Shown: positions 9,901-16,823 of the stretch, one piece after another
How the letters are laid out: each line of letters starts with the position of its first letter
How positions within the stretch are numbered: the first letter of the stretch is position 1
DNA from: Alteromonas sp. BMJM2
GTDB lineage: Bacteria; Pseudomonadota; Gammaproteobacteria; Enterobacterales; Alteromonadaceae
DNA: 64,000 bases
Assembly: GCF_027257845.1 (NCBI RefSeq)
Contig: NZ_JAPVOT010000011.1
Coordinates: forward strand, 62,001 to 126,000
Reading direction: 5' to 3'
Notes under the pieces: model-generated
What the model was told of the DNA's origin: nothing
Database searches by the model: none
Seen by the model: the letters and a program-made list of their open reading frames with translations, nothing else
Position numbers and translations under genes: made by a program

Positions 9901-10034
9901 ATATTGGTGATATCGGGTACGGCGTCAATAGGCAGCTTTTGATAACTAAATAAGCCAAAACCAATGACTAAAAAACTCAGCATCAAAAATATACCGCGCC
10001 TGTCGATTGCAGTGCGAATAATGGAGGCTAGCAT
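6924..10034 (-). CDS. czcA: heavy-metal RND efflux pump, CzcA type
   Basis: Inner-membrane proton-driven RND pump of the heavy-metal family, 1036 aa, the usual length. The start MLASIIRTAIDRRGIFLML is the first membrane helix and the pore-domain signature PDITNIQVQINTQATGYSPLE follows. Transmembrane helix 4 carries DFGLIVDGAVIIVEN (about residue 405) with the two acidic proton-relay residues typical of CzcA/CncA rather than CusA, so Zn2+, Co2+ or Cd2+ is the expected substrate. It is the last gene of an apparent seven-gene operon after czcC and czcB, with 60 bases to czcB. Downstream lies only the merR remnant. A divergent copper pump, CusA, occurs at 34358. Confidence 0.92.
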   Translation of the reverse strand: MLASIIRTAIDRRGIFLMLSFLVIGFGLFSYQKLPIDAVPDITNIQVQINTQATGYSPLETEQRITFLVENALAGLPNLDYTRSLSRYGLSQVTAVFEEGTDLYFARNLINERIGIIKSQLPEGIEPEMGPIATGLGEIYMYTLSAEPGTLTADGRDFDAMALRELHDWVVKPQLALVKGITEVNAIGGFTKQYHVNPDPQRMLNYGVSTDDLLRALERNNANQGAGYIERNGQQILVRSQAQLATIEDIGNVVVTLTNQSPVTVNDIAEVAIGKELRTGAATREGKETVLGTAMMLIGENSRAVALAVADKVDEIQASLPEGVIIETVYDRTALVDKAINTVRKNLVEGALLVIVVLFLLLGNIRAAIITAAVIPLAMLATITGMVQTGVSANLMSLGALDFGLIVDGAVIIVENCIRRLSEAQRRTGSVLLIKERLEVVYEATNEVIRPSLFGVMIITIVYIPIFSLTGVEGKMFHPMAATVILALLAAMVFSITIVPAAVAMFMSGKVSEKESPIIVGAKSVYRPVLLWSLKLRWLVIGSATLLVVVSVWLSMRLGSEFIPQLDEGDIALHAMRVPGTGIEQAVDMQKRLEDVIMQYPQVSTVFAKTGTAEVATDAMPPNVTDTFVMLKPIDQWPDPTLSKAEFVEQMERELQNVPGNNYEFTQPIQMRFNELISGVRADLGIKIYGDDLNKLRDSAGDILAVLQDIPGAADARVEQVDEIPIFTVNPKPYALARYNLDVTDLQTWLSASIGGKEAGLIFEGDRRFEIVVRYSEDIRNNLDTLGTIPIMTGDGDYVPIVEVATLKYASIPSQISRENAKRRIVVTANVRERDLGSFVTEAKMQIAENVVLPSGYWVDYGGTFEQLESASQRLSLVVPATLFLILALLVIAFGSVKDALIIFTGVPLALTGGVFALWVRDMPLSISAGVGFIALSGIAVLNGLVMLSFIRQRLEETGELINSIVDGALTRLRPVLMTALVASLGFVPMALNVGTGAEVQRPLATVVIGGIISSTLLTLIVLPVLYRLVHGRKLK

Positions 10035-10094
10035 GTTAAGCCTCCCTTAGAGCCTTGCAGTAGCAAACATGTATATTCAGGTTGTATTGAGGCA

Positions 10095-11042
10095 TTAATG
10101 ATCATGACCGGCCTCCGATTTTTCTAGATCTGCTTTGATCAGGTAACTATTTGTAGCCACCACACGCTCACCTATTTCAATGCCGCTTATGACTTCAATA
10201 TAGCGACCATCAGTTACACCGAGCTGCACGGGTCGTGGTTTATATTCATTATCATGGTTAACAAATACCACTTGCTTTTCTTCATACTCTTGCACGGCAG
10301 TCACAGGCACCATATGACTCACGGCCTTGGTGGTTGTCGTTACCTGCGCTTTTACCAAGGTGCCTAATGGCCAATAGCCACTGCTATTGTCAACAGTGAC
10401 ATTAGCAAGCGAATGCGGACTACTATCAGCAGATGGTGTCAGGTAAGCAATTTCAGATAGCTGCTCAAAGTTTGCATGCCTTAATTCAACAGCTTGTCCG
10501 ACCTTAATTTTGCCGAGGTGCTGCGAGAACACGGTTAATTGTGCCCACACATCCTTGTAGTTGGCTAAGGAAAAAAGTACTTGTCCGTTTGATAACTCAC
10601 CATTGTTGGCATGCCGAGCTATTACGTTGCCATCAAATGGAGATGTAATTGAGTAGCTTTTTAAACTCTCATTTGATTCTACGACCGCTAAAATATCTCC
10701 TTTTTTAACGGTGTCGCCAATGTTGACTTTGACATCGTTGATCACACCGTCAAAACGCGCTCTGATATGACTCAAAGAAGCAGGATCTGCACTTATTCGG
10801 CCATAAAGTGTGGTCGAGAGTGCAATGTCGCCAGCAATAACATTTGTGGTAGTAATGCCATTTTGCAAAGCAGTCTCGTCGCTCATCGCAACGACTTCAC
10901 CAGCGTGTTTATCATCCTCATGAGAATCACCGTCTGCGTGTTTGTCTCCCGCGCTCACCGCCCCATGTATCATCATTAGCGTGATGCTTAAAACGAGTAC
11001 TTTTAATATTGTGAATGTTTTTAATAGAGTAAATTTATTCAT
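10095..11042 (-). CDS. czcB: RND periplasmic adaptor subunit, CzcB type
   Basis: Membrane-fusion protein linking CzcA to the outer-membrane channel. It has an N-terminal signal/anchor (about residues 7-30), then a His/Asp-rich stretch (GDKHADGDSHEDDKHAGEV) likely to bind metal, a lipoyl/barrel-sandwich half (DGVINDVKVNIGDTVKKGDI), and a C-terminal beta-barrel part (PVTAVQEYEEKQVVFV). At 315 aa it is shorter than many CzcB proteins and lacks a long alpha-helical hairpin: the two lipoyl halves are almost directly joined. The start overlaps the end of czcC by 8 bases, so translation is coupled. Confidence 0.9.
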   Translation of the reverse strand: MNKFTLLKTFTILKVLVLSITLMMIHGAVSAGDKHADGDSHEDDKHAGEVVAMSDETALQNGITTTNVIAGDIALSTTLYGRISADPASLSHIRARFDGVINDVKVNIGDTVKKGDILAVVESNESLKSYSITSPFDGNVIARHANNGELSNGQVLFSLANYKDVWAQLTVFSQHLGKIKVGQAVELRHANFEQLSEIAYLTPSADSSPHSLANVTVDNSSGYWPLGTLVKAQVTTTTKAVSHMVPVTAVQEYEEKQVVFVNHDNEYKPRPVQLGVTDGRYIEVISGIEIGERVVATNSYLIKADLEKSEAGHDH

Positions 11043-12462
11043 GATAGTTACTTCTTATCGAAATGTTTGATGGCTGCTGCATAGTGATGTCGTGCGCTAG
11101 CTTTTTGGAAGCGTTGCTCTTTGCAGTATCCGTTTTTGCAGTGCTGCTTTGTGAAGCCTTAAGTGCGAGACCGGTAAGCGTTTCAATTTCTGTTTTGCTT
11201 AGGTGCACTTGAGACGCCGCCTCAATTAATGTCAGGCGCGTATTTAAGAACTCTTGTCGAGTAGATACCCACTCCAAATAGCTAAACCGGCCATCTAAAT
11301 AGGCGCTTTCGACTAACTCCAAGGCTTCTGTAAGAGGCGGTATGACAGTTTGTTGGATAGCGTCAACCTCTAATAATGCGCGGGTGTGCTCACCTAAGGC
11401 TTGATTAACTGAATGTAAAAGACTGCGCACATTACTCTGTTTTTGCACCTCTATTGCATCAAGGCGAGCTTTTTGCGCCTCGTATTCACCTAAGTTTCGT
11501 TTTTGTTGAAACAATGGCACGCTGATCCCGGCTATTAAAGCAGTTTCATCAATACCTTGTATTCGTCGAATACCCGCCGACCACTCAATGTCAGCTCGAT
11601 TATTGGCTTGCACTAATCTGAGCTGTGCTGCTTGAACACGGCTTTGTTTTGCAAACAAGTCTATATGCGGACTGCTTTGGATAGCGGCAGAAAGCATCTC
11701 GAATGACCCAATGTCTTGAAACGCAAAAAGCTTACCTTCCACACGCTTAAAAGTGGGCGTTTGTTCGCCCCACATGGTGGCAAGACTGCGCAGTGCAAAT
11801 TGAAGACCTTCTTGAGCTAATTTAACATCGAGTTTTGCTTGGGCTAGCGCTGCTTGGGCGCGTTTTTGCTCTAGCAATGGTGACGCGCCTGCATCAACGC
11901 GCTTAGAAACTGCGTTATAGGTATAGAGTGCAAGTGTCTCTGCATCGTTTTGCACGTCTAAGGTGGCTTGCAATACAAGTGCATCGATGTACCGACGATT
12001 CAGCTCGCCAAGGACATCCAATGTGCGTATTTTCTTTTCCACCTCTTGTTGTATTTTACGCTCAGAGAGTACGTCCAATCTTGCGCTAGGCTTGTCGTTG
12101 AGCTGTAGTACAGATGACAAGGTCAAACTGACTTCGAGCTCCTTAATGCCCGACACCTCGCCGGTTCCCATAAAGTTTTCTAGTTCAATCCCAGCATTCA
12201 GTGCGGGTTTAAGCGCGGCAGTTTTTGATTCACCGTCAATCACTCGCTGTCTAAATTCAAACTCATACAAACTTGGATTATTGGCAAGTGTAAGTCTGAT
12301 TGTATCTTCAAGGCTCAGCGTTTCTCGTACGGGCGCTTGAACACCTTCATCTAAATAGCGACTAGTTTGCACCGCTTGTGCGGCAATTGGACTCAATGTT
12401 AAGCCCAGCATGCAAGCAAACGCAATGGCGCGTGCATGCACAAAAATATGAAACATTTTCAT
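11035..12462 (-). CDS. czcC: outer-membrane efflux channel, CzcC/TolC family
   Basis: TolC-type outer-membrane factor, 475 aa, with a signal peptide (cleavage near SPIAAQA). The OEP repeats are visible: LSLEDTIRLTLANNPSLYEFEFRQ near residue 50 and a second helical repeat after about residue 270, ending with YLEWVSTRQEFLNTRLTLIEA, the conserved WVSTRQEFLNTR-like segment of CzcC. It forms the exit duct for the CzcBA pump. It follows the small His-rich gene at 12534 by 71 bases and overlaps czcB. Confidence 0.9.
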   Translation of the reverse strand: MKMFHIFVHARAIAFACMLGLTLSPIAAQAVQTSRYLDEGVQAPVRETLSLEDTIRLTLANNPSLYEFEFRQRVIDGESKTAALKPALNAGIELENFMGTGEVSGIKELEVSLTLSSVLQLNDKPSARLDVLSERKIQQEVEKKIRTLDVLGELNRRYIDALVLQATLDVQNDAETLALYTYNAVSKRVDAGASPLLEQKRAQAALAQAKLDVKLAQEGLQFALRSLATMWGEQTPTFKRVEGKLFAFQDIGSFEMLSAAIQSSPHIDLFAKQSRVQAAQLRLVQANNRADIEWSAGIRRIQGIDETALIAGISVPLFQQKRNLGEYEAQKARLDAIEVQKQSNVRSLLHSVNQALGEHTRALLEVDAIQQTVIPPLTEALELVESAYLDGRFSYLEWVSTRQEFLNTRLTLIEAASQVHLSKTEIETLTGLALKASQSSTAKTDTAKSNASKKLAHDITMQQPSNISIRSNYHE

Positions 12463-12533
12463 TAGAATATCCTAATAATTTATCAATATTCAGTGACGCG
12501 CTTTTTCTCAGCGAGACACTATCGAAAGCGATA

Positions 12534-12911
12534 TTAGGATAGTGTTTTGGGTGGGCGTAGTAATCGGTTGATGGGTGCGTCGATAATCGCATCCAAATAA
12601 TTAAAGTTGTGGGTAGACACCACAGATTGTAGATTGTTGATGTCGTGCTGGCCTAACCACTGCGCATGCGTACCGTGGCAGTGGCCACAATGATGGCAAT
12701 CGGCAGGGTTATGGTGATCTGCTTTTGCTGACTCACCAAGCACTTTAGTTGGCATATCATTTGAAGCTTGATTGTGCTCTGAATGCTGATGTTCATGTTG
12801 CAAATGTTGTGTGTCTATTGCATGAAAATCTAACGAATTGGCCACAGCAGAAAACGACTGAAAGAGTATCAGCGAGATCATGATGTAACTTATTCGTTTT
12901 AAATTTTTCAT
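12534..12911 (-). CDS. small secreted His/Cys-rich protein with RPPK tail (CzcI-like)
   Basis: 125 aa with a signal peptide (MKNLKRISYIMISLILFQSF) and a mature part full of potential metal ligands: clusters HLQHEHQHSEH and CHHCGHCHGTHAQW. The C-terminus ends INRLLRPPKTLS. Two other small metal-rich proteins in this window (16331, 41303) end in the same RPPK motif, also directly upstream of metal-efflux operons. The position just before czcC resembles czcI of Cupriavidus. Its role as a periplasmic metal buffer or sensor helper is inferred. It lies 19 bases after the stop of the CDF gene and is in the same operon. Confidence 0.7.
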   Translation of the reverse strand: MKNLKRISYIMISLILFQSFSAVANSLDFHAIDTQHLQHEHQHSEHNQASNDMPTKVLGESAKADHHNPADCHHCGHCHGTHAQWLGQHDINNLQSVVSTHNFNYLDAIIDAPINRLLRPPKTLS

Positions 12912-12930
12912 AAGTGCCAGTCTACCAAGC

Positions 12931-13842
12931 CTATTTCACTTCGTCACGACATTGTTCGTCAGCAAATTCCAGCTCTACTGTGGTATGTTCAAAATGATAC
13001 TTTGCTAATGAGCTTTGTATGCCCTCTTTCAATGACTGTATGTGCTCAACACTGACTTCACCTTCCAACACAAGGTGGACAGTCATCACATTGCGCTCTC
13101 CGTCTAAAGACCAAATATGAAAATGATGGAGGTCGCTTATCTTATCGTTTGCAAGCAAGTCGTTTCGGATTTTTGACATTTGCTCTTCATCTGGCGTTGC
13201 CTGTAAAAATAGCATCAGGGTTTCTTTTAGGTTACGAAACACATTGAAGAGGATGAACAAAGTAAAGCCAATGGACAGGATGGGATCTAAAATCGCCCAA
13301 GGCTTAAACATTAAGACGATGGATACAATAAATACGGCAACCCAACCGAGAACATCTTCTAGCAAATGCCAATTAAGCACGCGCTCATTTAATGACGTTC
13401 CTTCGCTTAGTTTATAAGCGGCGAAACCGTTTACTGCCATACCAAAAATAGATAAGGCTAACATCCCCTCTACTTGTGGCATTTCAGGCACAGCCAAACG
13501 TGGGATTGCTTCAAACAATATCCAAATAGAACCTACCGTGAGCACTAAACCGTTAATCAACGCGCCCAATAAAGAAAAGCGCTTATATCCATATGAGAAG
13601 GTTTTATTAGCTGATTTATCGCTAAGTTTGTTCAATCCCCAAGCTGTGCCAATTGACAAACTATCGCCGAGGTCATGCACCGCGTCTGCCATGATAGCGG
13701 TGCTGTTGGTTAGCCAACCACCGATAAACTCGATGATGGTGAACACCACATTTAAAAAGAACGCCCAGCCAATGCGCCTTGATGCATCGTCTGAATTTCC
13801 ATCTGAGTGCGTATGGCTATGTGAATGATTATGACTGTGCAT
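12931..13842 (-). CDS. czcD: cation diffusion facilitator, CzcD type
   Basis: Zn2+/Cd2+/Co2+ exporter of the inner membrane, 303 aa. The N-terminus is a His-rich cytoplasmic loop (HSHNHSHSHTHSDG). The transport-site motifs are ADAVHDLGDS in helix 2 (HxxxD) and HLLEDVLGW in helix 5 (HxxxD), the pattern of zinc-selective CDFs. A cytoplasmic C-terminal domain with HHFHIWSLDGERNVMTVHL follows, as expected for the metal-sensing ferredoxin-like fold. The start overlaps the DUF3703 gene by 14 bases. Confidence 0.92.
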   Translation of the reverse strand: MHSHNHSHSHTHSDGNSDDASRRIGWAFFLNVVFTIIEFIGGWLTNSTAIMADAVHDLGDSLSIGTAWGLNKLSDKSANKTFSYGYKRFSLLGALINGLVLTVGSIWILFEAIPRLAVPEMPQVEGMLALSIFGMAVNGFAAYKLSEGTSLNERVLNWHLLEDVLGWVAVFIVSIVLMFKPWAILDPILSIGFTLFILFNVFRNLKETLMLFLQATPDEEQMSKIRNDLLANDKISDLHHFHIWSLDGERNVMTVHLVLEGEVSVEHIQSLKEGIQSSLAKYHFEHTTVELEFADEQCRDEVK

Positions 13843-14194
13843 GTTTGATCTTATCCAAGATTACTTTATTTGCAGGTGAAAGCGGCATGAGTTTGAACGG
13901 GCTTACACTTGCCCCGCCCGTATTGCCCTCCGGCAACAAGCCAATAGCCGTTTTGGTAACAGCACCAATCAGCCTGAAGAGCTGCCCGAAGACTTCTATA
14001 AAGTCCTTACGTTTTAATCCAAACTTGAGCATTTCATAGTGTACTCGGGTATGGTGATAAGTTGAATGTTGCCCAATCACATGTGCATCTTCCAATGCTG
14101 TAAATCCAGCCTCATCATCTTTGTCAGTAAATAATTTATGTGCTTCATTCAATTTCTGGGTTACGTAAGGCTTTGCTGCTTGCGTAAAATTCAT
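13829..14194 (-). CDS. DUF3703 family protein
   Basis: 121-aa soluble protein of the DUF3703 family, which is regularly found beside czc genes; its function is unknown. Conserved features are the N-terminal helix, ALEDAHVIGQHSTYHHTRVHYEML with several His residues that could bind metal, and a C-terminal GNTGGASVSPFKLMPLSP. It overlaps the short CDF gene upstream by 4 bases and czcD downstream by 14 bases, so the three proteins are translated together. Confidence 0.82.
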   Translation of the reverse strand: MNFTQAAKPYVTQKLNEAHKLFTDKDDEAGFTALEDAHVIGQHSTYHHTRVHYEMLKFGLKRKDFIEVFGQLFRLIGAVTKTAIGLLPEGNTGGASVSPFKLMPLSPANKVILDKIKHAQS

Positions 14195-14817
14195 AAAACT
14201 TCTCCATTAGATGCGCTGTTATTACGAAGTTCTTGCTTGGCATCTTTTAAGATTAAGATTGCACCCCGCAAGACGATAATTGAAACAATAAAGCCAATCA
14301 CTAAATCAGGCCAGCGAGTGTCAAATAGATAAACCGTCACTCCCGCTACAATTACGCCCACGTTGGCAATAACGTCATTCGCCGAGAAAATCCAACTCGC
14401 TCGCATATGTACTTCGCCACTCTTCTGTTTTCTAATGATTGCTAAACATATAACGTTAGCGATTAAGGCAACAAACCCCATCCCCATCATTAACAATGAC
14501 TCGGGGTCACTGCCTAATATCGAACGACGAGCAATATCTAATAAAATAATAAGGCCTAGAATCAATTGAAAATATCCGCTAATTTTTGCGGCATTTGCTT
14601 TGTGAATGATGGTTTTACCCACTGCATAAATACCAATGCCATACACCACCGCATCCGCAAGCATATCCAATGAATCAGCAATAAGCGCTGTTGAGTCAGC
14701 CAATAACCCTACACTCATTTCAACAACGAACATAACGGCATTAATGCCTAATAACCAATACAACACCCTTTTTTGTTCTTGGTCTTTGATTTCAATGTCG
14801 CACCCACAGCCGCTCAT
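14191..14817 (-). CDS. short CDF-like cation transporter
   Basis: 208 aa with about six membrane helices and no cytoplasmic C-terminal domain. CDF-type transport motifs are present: ADSLDMLADA in helix 2 (DxxxD instead of HxxxD) and SANDVIANVGV in helix 5. An N-terminal SGCGCDI could bind metal. This subtype is common in metal islands and is usually annotated simply as cation transporter; Co2+, Pb2+, Cd2+ or Zn2+ are candidates. It is the first gene after the MerR-type promoter at 14849-14879 and so the head of the operon that ends with czcA. Confidence 0.85.
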   Translation of the reverse strand: MSGCGCDIEIKDQEQKRVLYWLLGINAVMFVVEMSVGLLADSTALIADSLDMLADAVVYGIGIYAVGKTIIHKANAAKISGYFQLILGLIILLDIARRSILGSDPESLLMMGMGFVALIANVICLAIIRKQKSGEVHMRASWIFSANDVIANVGVIVAGVTVYLFDTRWPDLVIGFIVSIIVLRGAILILKDAKQELRNNSASNGEVL

Positions 14818-14848
14818 AAAAACACTCGCTTTACTGACTTATGACACA

Positions 14849-14879
14849 AGTGTAAACTCTATACTTGGTATAGAGTCAA
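14849..14879 (-). promoter_or_regulatory. MerR-type promoter with CadR/PbrR operator
   Basis: On the minus strand a -35 TTGACT (14879-14874) and a -10 TACACT (14854-14849) are 19 bp apart, the stretched spacing typical of MerR-activated promoters. The spacer holds a perfect inverted repeat, ACTCTATAC (14856-14864) and GTATAGAGT (14868-14876). It drives the CDF/czc operon and lies 23 bp before the divergent merR gene, which it probably also controls. Confidence 0.88.
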
Positions 14880-14898
14880 GCGCATTAGGTAAAGTAAA

Positions 14899-15324
14899 AT
14901 GAAAATAGGACAGTTAGCAGATAAAACGGGCTTAAGTATTCAAACTATTCGCTTTTATGAACGAAAGGCGTTGTTAGCAGCACCACAGCGCACGCAATCG
15001 AATTATCGAAGTTATTCGGACGAAGCACTAAAGCAGTTGCTGTTTATTAAGCAATGCCGTTCGCTAGATATGACGATTGAAGAAATTAGTTTAGTACTAG
15101 AAACACGAACTAACCCAGAAAGCAGTTGCGAAAACGTCAATGCTACAATGGACAAACATATTGATGATATTAAGCATCGAATATCTGAGCTAAACGCTCT
15201 ACAGAAAACACTTAAATCCATGCGAGCCGCTTGTAACGACGATAAGAAAATCAAGGAATGCGGTGTTTTGCACAGAATAGACAGCATTGTAGATTCGCAC
15301 TGCCCTGCAAAACGTAACGACTGA
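14899..15324 (+). CDS. MerR-family metal regulator, CadR/PbrR/ZntR-like
   Basis: 141-aa activator. The helix-turn-helix spans residues 1-40 (MKIGQLADKTGLSIQTIRFY), then a dimerisation helix, then the metal loop. Candidate metal ligands are Cys in NPESSCENV (about residue 75), Cys in RAACNDDKK (about 112) and Cys in IKECGVLHRI (about 120), the pattern of the Cd/Pb/Zn branch; the copper-type C-terminal CxxxxxxxC loop is absent. It is transcribed divergently from the czc operon across a 19-bp-spaced promoter. Cd2+, Pb2+ or Zn2+ is the likely signal. Confidence 0.88.
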   Translation: MKIGQLADKTGLSIQTIRFYERKALLAAPQRTQSNYRSYSDEALKQLLFIKQCRSLDMTIEEISLVLETRTNPESSCENVNATMDKHIDDIKHRISELNALQKTLKSMRAACNDDKKIKECGVLHRIDSIVDSHCPAKRND

Positions 15325-15425
15325 GCCTCAATGACTCGTTCGCTAGCGAACGGTATAACAAGTTGTTGCCTCACAATAAATAGTATTTCCAATGAAACGC
15401 TAGTTTTACCGATTGGGTTATAAAA

Positions 15426-15881
15426 TTAAATATCCTGAAATCTATTTAATCCTTGAGCCATCCGCACAATTTCTTGATTTTCCAGTGCCAGTAAGTTGTC
15501 CAAAAGTTCTTTATGATGAGGGATTACAGCCTGCTCTCTTAGATAAGAATAAAGTGCTATCACTTCTTGATGTTGTTCAATTACGATTGCTGCAATCTCT
15601 GAGTCTGCCTTTTGTTCAAATGCGCCGTCGCAATGTTCGTGTAAAACTATTGGATTCTTTTCCAAATATTCTATAAAGAGCGTTTCCAACTCTTCAGATT
15701 CCGCTTTCACTGAAAATGATTTAATAAGCGCTGCTAAATGCTCCTCATGAGCAATCAAGTATTGCATTGCCATTTTTGAGCGCTCAGAATTATTTGGTTC
15801 GCAATGCGTGAGGCAGCTTGCTAGTTGTTTATGGAAATCCATGGTCCACTCTAAAATATCTCTTACACTTTCTATTTTCAT
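15426..15881 (-). CDS. His-rich helical protein, ferritin/hemerythrin-like in character
   Basis: 151 aa, no signal peptide, almost entirely helical with His spaced along helices: MDFHKQLASCLTHCE, YLIAHEEHLAAL, VLHEHCDGAFEQ, VIEQHQEVIALY, VIPHHKELL. Four amphipathic helices of about 30 residues suggest a four-helix bundle binding a metal or diiron site, but the family cannot be named with certainty. A copper-type operator (15965-15990) lies 84 bp upstream in the same orientation as at the other copper operons, so the gene may be copper-induced. It is transcribed alone. Confidence 0.6.
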   Translation of the reverse strand: MKIESVRDILEWTMDFHKQLASCLTHCEPNNSERSKMAMQYLIAHEEHLAALIKSFSVKAESEELETLFIEYLEKNPIVLHEHCDGAFEQKADSEIAAIVIEQHQEVIALYSYLREQAVIPHHKELLDNLLALENQEIVRMAQGLNRFQDI

Positions 15882-15964
15882 ACTAACTCTCGATATCCCG
15901 CACAGATTAAAAAGGCTCCAGACAGAAATTTAAAGTAAATACCGCTTAAAATCATAACGGCTAG

Positions 15965-15990
15965 ATTACAGTTGCATTACAAATTTGTCA
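15965..15990. promoter_or_regulatory. CusR/CopR-type operator, site 1
   Basis: ATTACA (15965), ATTACA (15976, 11 bp on) and TTGTCA (15985-15990) match the spacing of three other sites in the window. It lies between the minus gene at 15881 and the plus-strand multicopper oxidase operon (16331). Orientation fits the minus gene; a TATGAT -10 follows on that strand. Confidence 0.6.
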
Positions 15991-16330
15991 GATCCGCTCG
16001 TTTATGTGTCGTTTCACGTTGGGTCACTTTAAATTAAAAATTAAGCCATGAATACGTCACCACTTATTCGCTTATTTCAATTAAGAAAGAGGCTAAAACT
16101 CTCATCTAGGCTTGACTAGTCATAGTCGGACTGCTTTTTGCACTACTCTCAAATATGACTAGGAGAGAGTGACTATATGGACATTAAGTTGTGCTCTACT
16201 TCCCAAGACTTAGGGCGTTTTGACTTGATTTGTTGTAGAAGAGCGATTTTTTATTTCTGTAAGGTTGATTGCATTATTTACCTACATATGTGAACTTTTT
16301 ACCCGATATTGACGGGGTTTGAGCAACATT
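15991..16330. other. intergenic region before the copper oxidase operon
   Basis: No certain gene. It contains TTGACTAGTCATAGTC (from about 16113) and a related TGACTAGGAGAGAG (from about 16156), which look like repeated regulatory half-sites. A 38-codon frame at 16177-16293, behind AGGAGAG, could be a leader peptide but has no support beyond its ribosome site. Confidence 0.4.
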
Positions 16331-16744
16331 ATGAACGCAAATAAAACAGATAAAGGATTACTTGATGCATTTGTAAAATGCGCTGCGTGCCTCGCTTTGC
16401 TTGTTTTATCATTGTCTAGTGTTGCATGTGAGCCTTCAAACAAAAATGACGCAACTGCCAACTTCATTGAGTCCGCAACGACTCAGCATCATTCTGACAA
16501 TACGCAACATTTGGAACATTCGCAACACTCGGAACATCAAGATCATACAGAGTGCGACGGTAAGTGTTGTGACGGTGTTTGTGAGTGTAAATTAGGCTCG
16601 AGCTCTAACCTTTCATCAATGGTTGCACCTGTTTTGAAATCAATCAATGCACCATCTTTTTCAAACTTTTATTTCTTCAATTTTTATCATTTCTACTCGG
16701 GGTTTAGCCTCCTGAGGCCGCCTAAAATCAACTTCAATTCTTAA
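16331..16744 (+). CDS. small secreted His/Cys-rich protein with RPPK tail
   Basis: 137 aa from ATG 16331. A hydrophobic segment (residues 14-32, AACLALLVLSLSSVAC) is a signal or lipoprotein-like leader. The mature region is a metal-ligand cluster: HHSDNTQHLEHSQHSEHQDH followed by CDGKCCDGVCEC. The C-terminus is FSLLRPPKINFNS, sharing LLRPPK with the protein at 12534 and RPPK with that at 41303. It precedes the multicopper oxidase gene by 79 bases and is probably its operon leader. A periplasmic copper buffer is the likely role; inferred. Confidence 0.7.
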   Translation: MNANKTDKGLLDAFVKCAACLALLVLSLSSVACEPSNKNDATANFIESATTQHHSDNTQHLEHSQHSEHQDHTECDGKCCDGVCECKLGSSSNLSSMVAPVLKSINAPSFSNFYFFNFYHFYSGFSLLRPPKINFNS

Positions 16745-16823
16745 GCAGTTTGTCAGGTTACTACCTTACAAACATGTAAACAGTGCAGCGTATCGCACAT
16801 ATCGCTAAAGAAGTGAGGTTCTT

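Noticed and set aside
16177-16293. 38-codon frame, possible leader peptide before the copper oxidase operon
   Set aside because: Ribosome site is far and there is no protein-like character or hairpin nearby; kept only as a note.
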